From: Bermanella sp044597725
Lineage (GTDB): Bacteria > Pseudomonadota > Gammaproteobacteria > Pseudomonadales > Oceanobacteraceae
Assembly (NCBI RefSeq): GCF_044597725.1
Contig: NZ_CP139003.1
Span: 496,001 to 560,000 of the forward strand
Reading direction: 5' to 3'
Length of the DNA: 64,000 bases
Part shown: piece by piece, positions 54,337 through 63,800 of the stretch
Layout of the letters: every line of letters begins with the position of its first letter
Numbering within the stretch: the first letter of the stretch is position 1
The notes under the pieces: generated by a model
What the model was told of the DNA's origin: nothing
What the model saw: the letters and a program-made list of their open reading frames with translations, nothing else
The model's database searches: none
Program-made: the position numbers and the translations under genes

Positions 54337-54723
54337 ATGTCTAAAAGCTTTGAAGCGCAGGGAGTCATTCACTCCATTGACGAAACCCGTGAATACGGCC
54401 AAAACGGATTTACCAAGCGTGAATTTGTTATGCAATTAACCGGCGATGGTGAAAACCCAGCGTACCCTAACTATATTGCGCTAGAGGTAATAAAAGATAA
54501 GTGCGAGCTTATGGACCAGTACCAAGCGGGTGATGAAGTCATTGTCCACTTTAACTTATCGGGCCGCTTATGGAATGCACCGGGTAAACCCGAGAAGTGC
54601 TTTACCAGCCTACAAGCATGGCGAGTAGAACGAGCCGGTGCCGAACAACCACAAGTAGCCACCACCACGCCAAATGCCCCGCCATTTCCTGGCCAAGGGT
54701 TTGATGATGATGTGCCTTTTTAG
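54337..54723 (+). CDS. DUF3127 SSB-like protein
   Basis: 128 aa from the ATG preceded by GAAGG; the ATG-less upstream extension is rejected. The domain (residues ~3-95) has FEAQGVIHSIDETREYG, GFTKREFVMQL, YIALEVIKDKCELMDQY and FNLSGRLWN, an OB-fold pattern related to single-strand binding proteins. The C-terminus is a flexible Pro/Gly/Gln linker ending GFDDDVPF, which copies the SSB acidic tip that recruits repair and replication partners. Often found in phages and plasmids. Confidence 0.85.
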   Translation: MSKSFEAQGVIHSIDETREYGQNGFTKREFVMQLTGDGENPAYPNYIALEVIKDKCELMDQYQAGDEVIVHFNLSGRLWNAPGKPEKCFTSLQAWRVERAGAEQPQVATTTPNAPPFPGQGFDDDVPF

Positions 54724-54756
54724 TCACATATCTAAAGCGACAGTATAGGGTTTAAA

Positions 54757-54822
54757 TTCCCATAAAAATGGGAAAATATGGTTTTATTTGTCATATTTTC
54801 CCAAGATATTGGGGAATAAATT
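54757..54822. other. Three consecutive, overlapping hairpins
   Basis: TTCCCAT/ATGGGAA (54757-54774) shares bases with GGGAAAATATG/CATATTTTCCC (54770-54802), which in turn shares the TTCCC of TTCCCAA/TTGGGGAA near 54798-54816. Only alternatives can form at once, as in attenuators. This lies in the 287-base gap before the 55011 gene; a minus-strand frame (54732-54914) is not credible. Confidence 0.45.
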
Positions 54823-55010
54823 TTGGTGTATAGCACTTTACGCAAACCTTTATCGCTAGCCGAATAATGCGCAACATTCACGTCTATTAGGTCTATAAGT
54901 TCTAAAACATGCAAACTATGTCATGTTTAATTTAGCATGTTTTCTATACAATGCATCCGCTTTAAATTCACCTGCTTGGTGAGTAATATAAACAGACAGC
55001 AGGTGCTGCA

Positions 55011-57803
55011 GTGATTAAAAATACAATTCTAATAACCTTACTTACATTCTTTCTAGCCGCTTGCGGTGGGTCTAGTGGAGGCGTGTCTGTTTCTGATGAA
55101 GATCACGAAACTTCACAGGTTGATGATCAGGAAACTCCTCCGGCCGATGATCAGGAGAGTCCACCGACTAATGATGAGGAAAATCCGCCGACTGATGATC
55201 AGGAAGACGCATCGCTTACCATAAGCGGTAATCCATCCGTGAGTGTAAAAGAAGAGTCACTCTATACGTTTAACCCAGTCGTGAGCAGTACCGACTCGGT
55301 AACACTCAGCATCACCAATAAGCCATCATGGCTCTCGTTTGATGCGTTAACAGGTGCTTTAGAGGGCACGCCTAATGATGCAGATGTAGGTGTGCATAAT
55401 GGTATTACTATTACCGCTGATAATGGTTCTTCACAAAAAAGTATTGGGCCTTTTTCTATCGTTGTTGAAGGAATTAATGACGCGCCTACGATTCAAGCCC
55501 AAACTTTTAATGCGCAAACATTTGATTCATCTGTGTCCTTAGCTATGTCGGTTGCTGACGTAGACCATGACCTTGGCGATTTAGCCTATACAATTACAGA
55601 CCAACCTCAGTTTGGTACGGTAGCCGTTGAGGATGCGAATACCGCTACTCTGAGCTACAGCCCCACGAGCCTTGATGCATTGCAAGGCGATAGTTTTACG
55701 TTGCATGTGAATGACGGAGAGCTAGTATCAGACGAGGTAACGATAACGATAGGGTTTGTTGATACGTCTGCACCACAAATTACTATAACCCCTAGTGATG
55801 GTGCACTGAATGTTTATACCGACTCTATTATTAAAATAGACTCTGATGATCCTATTGATGCAAGCACGGTTAGCTATAATGGCTCAAATGGAGCGTGCAC
55901 AGGTTCGATACAAATCTCTCAAGATAACTTTGCTAACTGTTTGAGTATCGACTCAGTTAGCTTGTCTGATTTTAATCGAAGCGCTCAAGTACAACTGAGT
56001 GCAGATTTATCAGAAAGCGCAACATATAAAGTAAAAGTAGATGTTGGTTTAAAAAATGTGTTCGACATCGCCTTAAACCAGAGTATTACTAGCTCGTTCG
56101 AAACAATAAATGGCTTAATCATTACCGAAGTAAGTGAGTGCTATTACAGTAACACTTATTGCTGGTTTGAACTGTATAATCCTACTTCAAGTAATATTGA
56201 TCTATCCGACTACAGTTTCAAGTCCGTGTATGTTGATGGTAGTTTCTTTCAATATGATGGGGCTGTTGAGTTCGCATTACCATCTCAAACTATAAATCCA
56301 GGTCAATATGTTGTTATTCGCTCTGATAACACTGGCGGCTCATTTACTTCGAATAATCGTATTGTATATGTACATCAGTCGGGCAATTATCCGCTATGGC
56401 GAGATGCCGGCTTTATCGACCTGATTAAAAACGGTGATACTCAAGACTTCGTAACGTTTGGTAGTAGCTATACACCAACGACTGCGGGTGCATGGTCTGG
56501 CTCGTATGCTCCAGCACTGCGTGCAGAGGCCGATAAATACGGTACTAGTATAGGGCGTGATGGCTCGAATACGGACACAGATTCGGAATCCGATTGGAAC
56601 AGCTATAGCTTCGCAACGTTAGGTGGTGTAAACGATGTTGAATGCACGACCGATGCCGATAACGACGGCATCCCTGATTGCAGTGAACAGCCTGGTTCAA
56701 CCTACGCAGGGCTTCCATTATATGAATGGGGTGCTCGCACAGGTCAAAAAGATATCTTCATCGAATTAGATTATATGGACGCAACTAACGGTGGTGCTCA
56801 GGTAATAGATGAAGCTATCGTGCCACGCAAAGAAGCATTGCAAAAAGTAGTAGATGTATTTTCCGAGCAAGGTATTGCTATGCACATCGATGTCGGCGAC
56901 TTATATGACAATGCCGCAGGAACCGACCCCGCCGATTTCGACTTAGGTGGCGGCCAAGAAGTCCCATTTGTAGATGCCATGAAATTCGACACATCGCCTA
57001 GTGTTTATGATTATAAACTACAATATTTCGATTATGCCCGTTTCCAGGTTTTCCATTATTTATTATTTGTTAATACACAAGACGGAACAGCAGGTTCATC
57101 GGGCTTGGCCGAAATTAACGGTAATGACTTAATTGTATCGCTGGGTGAGTGGGGGCTTAATTCAAACTCAACCGCTAATACGAATCGACTTATCAATTAC
57201 CAAGCCAGCACCTTAATGCATGAGCTAGGCCATAACCTAGGTTTGCTACATGGTGGTAATGAAGGTGAAAACCATAAGCCTAATTACTTTAGTATTATGA
57301 ATTACCTATACCAGTTGAATGGTTTATCTGAAATTGGTAATAACGAAGGTGACCGTTATTATGATCATTACTTTGATGGCAATGCTAACTGTGATGGTGG
57401 CCTAACCAATTCACCATTGACTGATACCTTTATCATGGACTTTTCTCATGGCGTATCGGCCGATATTGATAAACAGGCAGCTAACGAAAGTTTAGGTTTG
57501 GGCCAGTTAAACACAAGCGGTGTGGACTTTAACTGTGACGGTACTGTGACTGATGATCCTGATGCGCGTGTTGATACGGACCAGGGGATAGGTGCATGGT
57601 CGGACTATGACGACTGGGGTAATATCAACTTAGATTTTCGTAATTACTTTAGTGGTAACCTGCACGGTATATCACTCATTGCAAAAGATGAAACAATGGA
57701 GTTAATGCCAGATAAAATTGGTGATGACCGTGCACCTGTGGCCAAAGAATATAGCCCATCTCCTGAGTTCTTTGAAAAACTAAAAGAACAGATGAGTCAA
57801 TAA
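55011..57803 (+). CDS. Secreted metzincin-like metalloprotease lipoprotein
   Basis: 930 aa with GTG start. The signal ends FFLAACGGSSGG. A linker with repeated DDQE(T/S/N)PP-type units follows (~25-70). Cadherin/Ig-like domains (~70-250), a Big_5-like domain (~255-365) and an LTD-like domain (~370-530) precede the catalytic part. HELGHNLGLLHGG (~736) is a zinc site HExxHxxxxxH, and SIMNY forms the Met-turn. The linker may attach the protein to the outer-membrane surface. Co-transcribed with the next lipoprotein. Confidence 0.85.
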   Translation: MIKNTILITLLTFFLAACGGSSGGVSVSDEDHETSQVDDQETPPADDQESPPTNDEENPPTDDQEDASLTISGNPSVSVKEESLYTFNPVVSSTDSVTLSITNKPSWLSFDALTGALEGTPNDADVGVHNGITITADNGSSQKSIGPFSIVVEGINDAPTIQAQTFNAQTFDSSVSLAMSVADVDHDLGDLAYTITDQPQFGTVAVEDANTATLSYSPTSLDALQGDSFTLHVNDGELVSDEVTITIGFVDTSAPQITITPSDGALNVYTDSIIKIDSDDPIDASTVSYNGSNGACTGSIQISQDNFANCLSIDSVSLSDFNRSAQVQLSADLSESATYKVKVDVGLKNVFDIALNQSITSSFETINGLIITEVSECYYSNTYCWFELYNPTSSNIDLSDYSFKSVYVDGSFFQYDGAVEFALPSQTINPGQYVVIRSDNTGGSFTSNNRIVYVHQSGNYPLWRDAGFIDLIKNGDTQDFVTFGSSYTPTTAGAWSGSYAPALRAEADKYGTSIGRDGSNTDTDSESDWNSYSFATLGGVNDVECTTDADNDGIPDCSEQPGSTYAGLPLYEWGARTGQKDIFIELDYMDATNGGAQVIDEAIVPRKEALQKVVDVFSEQGIAMHIDVGDLYDNAAGTDPADFDLGGGQEVPFVDAMKFDTSPSVYDYKLQYFDYARFQVFHYLLFVNTQDGTAGSSGLAEINGNDLIVSLGEWGLNSNSTANTNRLINYQASTLMHELGHNLGLLHGGNEGENHKPNYFSIMNYLYQLNGLSEIGNNEGDRYYDHYFDGNANCDGGLTNSPLTDTFIMDFSHGVSADIDKQAANESLGLGQLNTSGVDFNCDGTVTDDPDARVDTDQGIGAWSDYDDWGNINLDFRNYFSGNLHGISLIAKDETMELMPDKIGDDRAPVAKEYSPSPEFFEKLKEQMSQ

Positions 57804-58379
57804 ATGAAATTCATTTCAATTTTGATAATGTTGATTGCTATTGCTGGCTGCTATTCAGCCAGCAAACCACAAGTTGCAAATGCACTAGTGGTTCCAAATG
57901 AACAAACATTTTTTGAGATAAACGGAGCAGCGCCAACCGGCGCTGTTTCAATGCAGGTACAAAACCAATCGACTTTCTTTGGTGGCCTAGAAATAAAACA
58001 CTGGCCAAATATAAAGTTAAATTGTGAGCCCTGTGAAGTCGAAAAAGGTGGCAAGTTCCATCCCGATGGACCTACTCAATGGGTAAGTTTAACCTCAGGT
58101 AACTTAAGCACACTGCTTGTTAGCACCTACCAAACATCGGACTATATTGAACCTTGGCGGTTTTCATATAAGGCTGACATGTTAACGATTGAGAATACCC
58201 AGGCGGAGTTCGAAACCAACGCTTTATATAACGCTGAACGTCCTATTAAATTAGTTGGCAATAGCCAGTGTTCATTAGTATGGCTAAAGCGTGAAGCACA
58301 AGCACAGCCTGCAGCCAATATTTCAAATGACATAGCTGAGTTTAAAACCCAGTTTGTAATGCAATGTGAAGATGAATAA
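57804..58379 (+). CDS. Small lipoprotein of unknown function
   Basis: 191 aa beginning on the base after the metalloprotease stop. The signal ends IAIAGCYSA. The mature domain has four or more cysteines (LNCEPCE, SQCSLVW, MQCED) and no recognised motif. Tight coupling suggests that it works with the protease, perhaps as a partner or inhibitor; this is inferred. Confidence 0.72.
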   Translation: MKFISILIMLIAIAGCYSASKPQVANALVVPNEQTFFEINGAAPTGAVSMQVQNQSTFFGGLEIKHWPNIKLNCEPCEVEKGGKFHPDGPTQWVSLTSGNLSTLLVSTYQTSDYIEPWRFSYKADMLTIENTQAEFETNALYNAERPIKLVGNSQCSLVWLKREAQAQPAANISNDIAEFKTQFVMQCEDE

Positions 58380-59321
58380 CTACGCACTGCGTAAACTGCT
58401 ACTAATGGCTTCATCCACCAACCAGCGTCTTAGTAGTTGTAATCCACGTTCATGACGGCGGCTGGTTTTCCATGCAAAATAAAACTCGTCCCCTGTCATC
58501 ACCAAGTGGCAGGGCAGGCGCACAAAATCTTCAGAATCCTTTGTGGTGCTTAGCATATAATCATTAGTTAATACGATGCCTTGATGAAAACGGGCTGCTT
58601 CTAGTGCTAATAGCATATGACTAAAGTGCTGAATGTTGCTATTGGTAGGGATGACGGTATCGGCAGCTTGATACCAAGATTGCCAGTCACCAGCGGCTTT
58701 ATCAAAAATGCTATGGGTCGACAATAATGGAAATTTTGATACATCCTCTACCGACATAGGTTGGTCATCGTACTCTGAACTCTCTCGTCCTAATTCTCGG
58801 CGAATCTTTTGCCAGTAGTCTTGGCTGCAAACCGGAAATAAACGCTCAGAATATAAGTGTTCATAAGAATACGCCTGTGAATCTCGATGAATGGTGATGA
58901 AGCAATCTGCCACACGGTCCGATAATACTGGGCTTTCTATGCTCATCTCTAGGGACAATTCCACTTGCGGGTGCAAACGTTGTAAATCCGGTAGCCGTGG
59001 AACTAGCCAGCGTACTGCAAAGCTACTAAATACCGATAAACGCAGCCGTGACTCTTCATGGCCCAGTAGCTGCTCACTGGTGCGCTCAATTTGTAATAGG
59101 GCCGTGCTGATGCCATCCAAGTAGGCGCGACCTTCTTCGGTTAAGGTCAGTGTGCGGCCATTGCGCCAAAACAACCTTTCGCCCAAGTAGGTTTCCAGCA
59201 TCTTAATTTGATGGCTAATCGCGCTTTGGCTTACCGCTAATTCTTCTGCAGCCAGAGAGAAGCTATTAAGGCGAGCAACGGCCTCGAACACAGGTAGCGA
59301 TTTAAGTGGAGGTAGTTTCAT
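58380..59321 (-). CDS. LysR-type regulator, GcvA-like
   Basis: 313 aa. Residues 1-65 hold the winged HTH (LPVFEAVARLNSFSLAAEELAVSQSAISHQIKMLE), with substrate domain ~90-295. The N-terminal pattern PPLKSLPVFEAVARL is the GcvA subgroup. It is divergent from the DMT transporter gene, which it probably controls; effector unknown. Confidence 0.92.
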   Translation of the reverse strand: MKLPPLKSLPVFEAVARLNSFSLAAEELAVSQSAISHQIKMLETYLGERLFWRNGRTLTLTEEGRAYLDGISTALLQIERTSEQLLGHEESRLRLSVFSSFAVRWLVPRLPDLQRLHPQVELSLEMSIESPVLSDRVADCFITIHRDSQAYSYEHLYSERLFPVCSQDYWQKIRRELGRESSEYDDQPMSVEDVSKFPLLSTHSIFDKAAGDWQSWYQAADTVIPTNSNIQHFSHMLLALEAARFHQGIVLTNDYMLSTTKDSEDFVRLPCHLVMTGDEFYFAWKTSRRHERGLQLLRRWLVDEAISSSLRSA

Positions 59322-59429
59322 TATCTAAAAATCTAATAGCAGCTTATTAAATATCATTTTATCGGATAGTACTACGAGTATAGAGTGCCTGGCAAAGCGT
59401 TACACAAGCTATTTGAATGGGAGGTAATC

Positions 59430-60338
59430 ATGTCAGGCAAAACTATTAACAGCGCCATTTTGTTATTGATCATTGGCAATGCCATGGCATTGATTTCGGA
59501 TGTATTTATAAAGATCTTGCAAGACGATGCTCCTATTTTTCAATTCGCGTTCTTGCGCTGTTTGATTTCGGTATTGCTGCTACTGCCGTTGTTCCCCAAG
59601 CTTAACCGCGCGCAATTGTTCACGGGCTTTAAAATTCACGTGGCGCGCTCACATGTTCATTTGGCCGGCCTTTTGTGCATGGTGATTGCCTTATCGAATT
59701 TGCCATTGGCCACCGCCAACGCGGTTTTTTACGCAGCACCGATTTTAGTCATGGTATTGTCGGCGTTTATATTTAAAGAAGTGCTCACTCCTTTAAGCGT
59801 AACCGCGGTATTCAGCGGATTTGCTGGCATTGTTGTGATCTTACGCCCTGTTGAATTTAACTGGGCTGCCATCGCCGCACTGGGTTCGGCATTCGCCTTG
59901 GCGATCAGCGCGGTAATGGTAAGGCGCTTGCCTAAAACCCAATCGACGATTCATAAACTGTTTTTGAATTATTTATTAATTTTACCTGCCGCAGGTTTGT
60001 TAGCGTGGTGGGAAGGAGCGGCTTGGGATGCACACATTCTAATAAGTGCCTTTGGTTCAGCATTTTTTATCTTGGGTTACAACATGACGGTTCTATTGGC
60101 TTACCATCAAGTGGATGCGAATCAGGTCACCAGTGCCGAATACACAGGTTTGATTTGGGCCGTAGTTATTGGTTGGTTATTCTTTGCAGAAGTACCCGAT
60201 ATGTATTTCTTACTTGGCAGTTTGATGATTGTAGTGCCATTGATTTTAATTGGCTTGCAGCATCGTCGACGTCAACCTGTCAGAGGCTTTATTGGTGAGA
60301 CGACAGAGGAAAAAAGCGAACAGCACGTGAGTGTTTGA
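59430..60338 (+). CDS. DMT-family (EamA) transporter
   Basis: 302 aa from the ATG after GGAGG; an in-frame start at 59385 lacks an RBS. Ten TM helices in two EamA repeats: an early one with LLIIGNAMALISDVFIKIL and a late one with QVTSAEYTGLIWAVVIGWLFFAEVP. Likely exporter of a small metabolite or amino acid, under the divergent LysR regulator. Confidence 0.9.
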   Translation: MSGKTINSAILLLIIGNAMALISDVFIKILQDDAPIFQFAFLRCLISVLLLLPLFPKLNRAQLFTGFKIHVARSHVHLAGLLCMVIALSNLPLATANAVFYAAPILVMVLSAFIFKEVLTPLSVTAVFSGFAGIVVILRPVEFNWAAIAALGSAFALAISAVMVRRLPKTQSTIHKLFLNYLLILPAAGLLAWWEGAAWDAHILISAFGSAFFILGYNMTVLLAYHQVDANQVTSAEYTGLIWAVVIGWLFFAEVPDMYFLLGSLMIVVPLILIGLQHRRRQPVRGFIGETTEEKSEQHVSV

Positions 60339-60814
60339 GGACGGCCCGCCCTAGAGGATTGACCGTTCGCAGGCTCACTCTCACGTCGTTCGTATCCTAC
60401 GCTCGGCTGCCGGAGAGTAAGTTGTCTTTACAAAGACTGGTACACCTAATTTAATTTTCGTTCCCCCTTTCATAATTACAATAAATATTTTTAATTATTT
60501 CATATCTTTATAATTCATACGATTTTACTACAAAAGGATGTTTTTTGATCTCACTTTTTTTGATGAAAAAAATAATGCTAAATATTGTTATGATCTCTAA
60601 TTGATCTGTTTAGTTCTTTAAGCTTATTGGTTTGTCAGAAATTCCTGCTTTTTTCATAAATATCGCGAAAAATATCGTTTTATGCGTAGTTTTATTATTT
60701 TAAATTTTTGATGATATAAAAATATCTGACTAAAATTCACTCACATGTAGGCTCATAATTTCTATGATAATCTTCAATGATTCGTATTGACAATATAATT
60801 ATAGGAACAGTCAG
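60339..60814. other. Gene-free AT-rich region
   Basis: About 475 bases without a supportable gene. The first ~90 bases are GC-rich with no clean terminator hairpin. From ~60450 the sequence is strongly AT-rich and has short inverted runs such as TTTTTT-GATG-AAAAAA, plus an AGGA ribosome-binding site just before 60815. It is probably the promoter region of the RTX-PKD-VWA gene. Confidence 0.5.
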
Positions 60815-63800
60815 TTGAAATCCTCTTCCTTTACTCGAGCCTTAGTGCGGCATGTATTCTTGCTTACCGCCATTTCTTCATCTGCTAATCTTTATGCGAT
60901 CGACTATGACAATCAAAAGTCAGGTACCGATGGTGATGATGTCCTATATATAGGCGATCAAAATGATCATTTATTGGGGTTAGATGGTAAAGACCAGCTT
61001 CATGGTTTTGGCGGTGATGATTGGTTAGAGGGAGGTCAAGGCGACGATAGGCTTCAGGGATATGCAGGTGATGATATTCTTGAAGGTGGTGCTGGCTTAG
61101 ACCAAATGTGGGGTAATGAAGATAACGATACATTGAATGGCGGGGATGACCAAGACTATTTAGAAGGTGGTCTCGGTAACGATATTTTAAATGGTGGTAA
61201 CGGTCCCGATACACATGTAGGGGGCGCTGGTAATGATATCATAACCGGTGGTGAAGGCGGTGATCACTACATTTTTAATCCTGGCGATGGTCAAGATACA
61301 ATCCATAATTATGATTCCAATGGAACTGATGTTTTATTTTTTACTGGTGCAATTACTACTGACCGATTGTCCTATATTAAAGTGGGTGATGATCTTGAAA
61401 TTCGAGTAGAAGGTTCGTCTGATAAGGTCACTATTAAAGACTGGTTTGTATCAGCCTCATACCAAATTGATTATCTAAGTGGTGGTGAAAGCAACAACGC
61501 GTATCCTGCAAGTTATATTAATTCTCAAATAGTAGATGAAACAGATACAGGGGGCGGTGGTTCAAATCAAGCGCCTTTAGCAAATGCTGGCAGCGATCAA
61601 GCAGTTAATGTTGGCGATAACGTCATTCTCGATCCCAGAGCCTCTACCGATCCTGATGGTGATGATCTTAGCTATCAATGGTCCATACTTAGCGGCAATG
61701 GCATTACGCTTACCGATGGAGCTGATGCCAATACTAAACAGTTCTCCGCTCCCGATGTTACTCAAGCAACCATTTTTACATTTCGTTTAACGGTTACCGA
61801 TAGCGAAGGTGCGTCTGCTACCGATGATATAAACATACAAGTAAGTCCTGCACCGGGTTCAAACCTCCCCCCTATTACCAATGCTGGCCCTGATCTAACG
61901 GCGGTGCCGGGTGATACCGTCACTATTGATTTGAGTGAGTCGTATGATCCTGATGGCTCACTTGCAGGTGTGATGCTTACGTATCTTTCTGGCGGAAACT
62001 TAAATGCGCAATTTATAAATGCGCCAATCTCATATCAATTTACCGCGCCCAATGTAGTTACTACTACTGTTTATAAGGTAAAGATAACCCTTACCGATAA
62101 CGATGGAGCCAAGAGCTCGGACGAAGTCACCATTACCGTGAACCCAGGTGATGGAAATAAAACGCCAGTCGCTAATGCGGGTATTAATCAAACAGTGGCT
62201 AGTTTTAGCCCGGTTATTATCAGTAGTAATGAATCTTATGATCCAGATGGCGATACGATAAGCCATGAGTGGGAAGTTCAGTCGGGTCACGTTCTCAATA
62301 TGGTGGAGTGGCAAGAACCTAATAGCTATCTGTTTGTTGCGCCAGAAGTCACTGAGACAAGCACTATCGATTTGAAATTAACCGTCACCGACCCAGACGG
62401 TTTGGCACACGAAGATACAGTACAAATCACGGTCAACCCAATTGAGCTAATTAATCAAATCCCCGTTGTGGACGCAGGCCCTGATTCCACTGTGACAAGT
62501 GGTCACACAGTAATACTAGATGGTAGGAATAGTTATGATCCTGACTATGAAATCGTATCGCTCGAATGGACAGTTGCTAGTGATGCATTTGAGCTTATTC
62601 AAGGTGATTATGACAATACTGTACAATTCACCGCGCCCGACGTGCAAACGCAACAAGAATACACTGTCCGCTTAACCGCAACCGATGCCCAAGGTGCAAG
62701 CTATTTTGATGAGGTATCGATTACTGTTAATCCAGATCGTGGGCCAATTGCTAAAGCTGGGCATGATCAGTGGGTATCTAAAGGCAGCTTAGTCGTTTTA
62801 GATGGGCGCTTATCGCAAGATCCAAACGAGCAAACACTTAAGTACGAATGGCAAGCTATTGAAACCAATAATATTGCGCTTGTGTCCGGTGCGGAAAAGG
62901 GGGTTGTCGAATTCGTTGCGCCAGATGTTATGGAGACAACTCGTTACGAGTTATTGTTAACCGTAACCACAGAAGATGGTCGTCAAGCAACGGATACGGT
63001 TACTGTCGAAGTTAGCCCTAATCAAGCTCCGCTACTTAAACAAAAGCCGGTAGCCAATGCAGGTCAAGACTTGGTGGTAGAGATTGGTGATACCGTTCGT
63101 GTGGATTACTCTGAATCCTTTGATCCGGACGGTGGCTATTTAAATTCCAGTTGGTCTTGGTCGTATAATTTACAAGATGTCGAATTTATTGGCTCCCAAG
63201 TTTTGGAGTTCACCGCGCCAGACGTAACCGATACCACTACTATTGTATTGACGTTAACCGTAACAGATTCTGACGGCTTGCAAGACAAAGATATTGTAAG
63301 GGTGGTGGTAAATGGTACCTCCGGTGATGTGCAAAATTATGCACCTGTGGCGTCGGCTGGCCTAGATCAAACGGTCAATATTGGTGATAGGGTTGTTTTA
63401 GATGCAAGTGCAACAATGGACCGAGAATACGATGAATTTTCTATTAGTTGGTCTTCTATTAGCGACGAAATCATCCAGCTTACGTCAGATCAAAACCCTA
63501 ATATTGTTTCTTTTACCGCGCCAGATACGCAATACACTCAAGACTTCACTTTCAGAGTGATGGCAACGGATAGCCAGAACAAGCAATCTACGGATGAAGT
63601 AAGCATAACCGTCATAGGTCGTGAAGCGCGACCTTCTGCAACAGTACCTGCAGCGGATGTTATGGTACTGATGGACGAATCGGGCTCTATGGCAGGTGAG
63701 CAACTGTGGATAGGTGAAACCATTAGGCCGTTGCAGGACTCGTTGATCGCACGCGGTATCGGAAATGGTGTCATGGGCAATCGCTTTGGCTTAGTTGGCT

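Noticed and set aside
54732..54914. 60-aa minus-strand frame
   Set aside because: It covers the inverted repeats and has no RBS or protein-like composition.
60885..61214. Minus-strand His/Tyr-rich frame
   Set aside because: It is the antisense of the RTX repeats in the plus-strand giant gene, whose codons give clear GGxGxD repeats.
60900..61260. Possible CRISPR-like or satellite repeats
   Set aside because: The periodicity is that of RTX nonapeptide codons; units are degenerate and there are no spacers.
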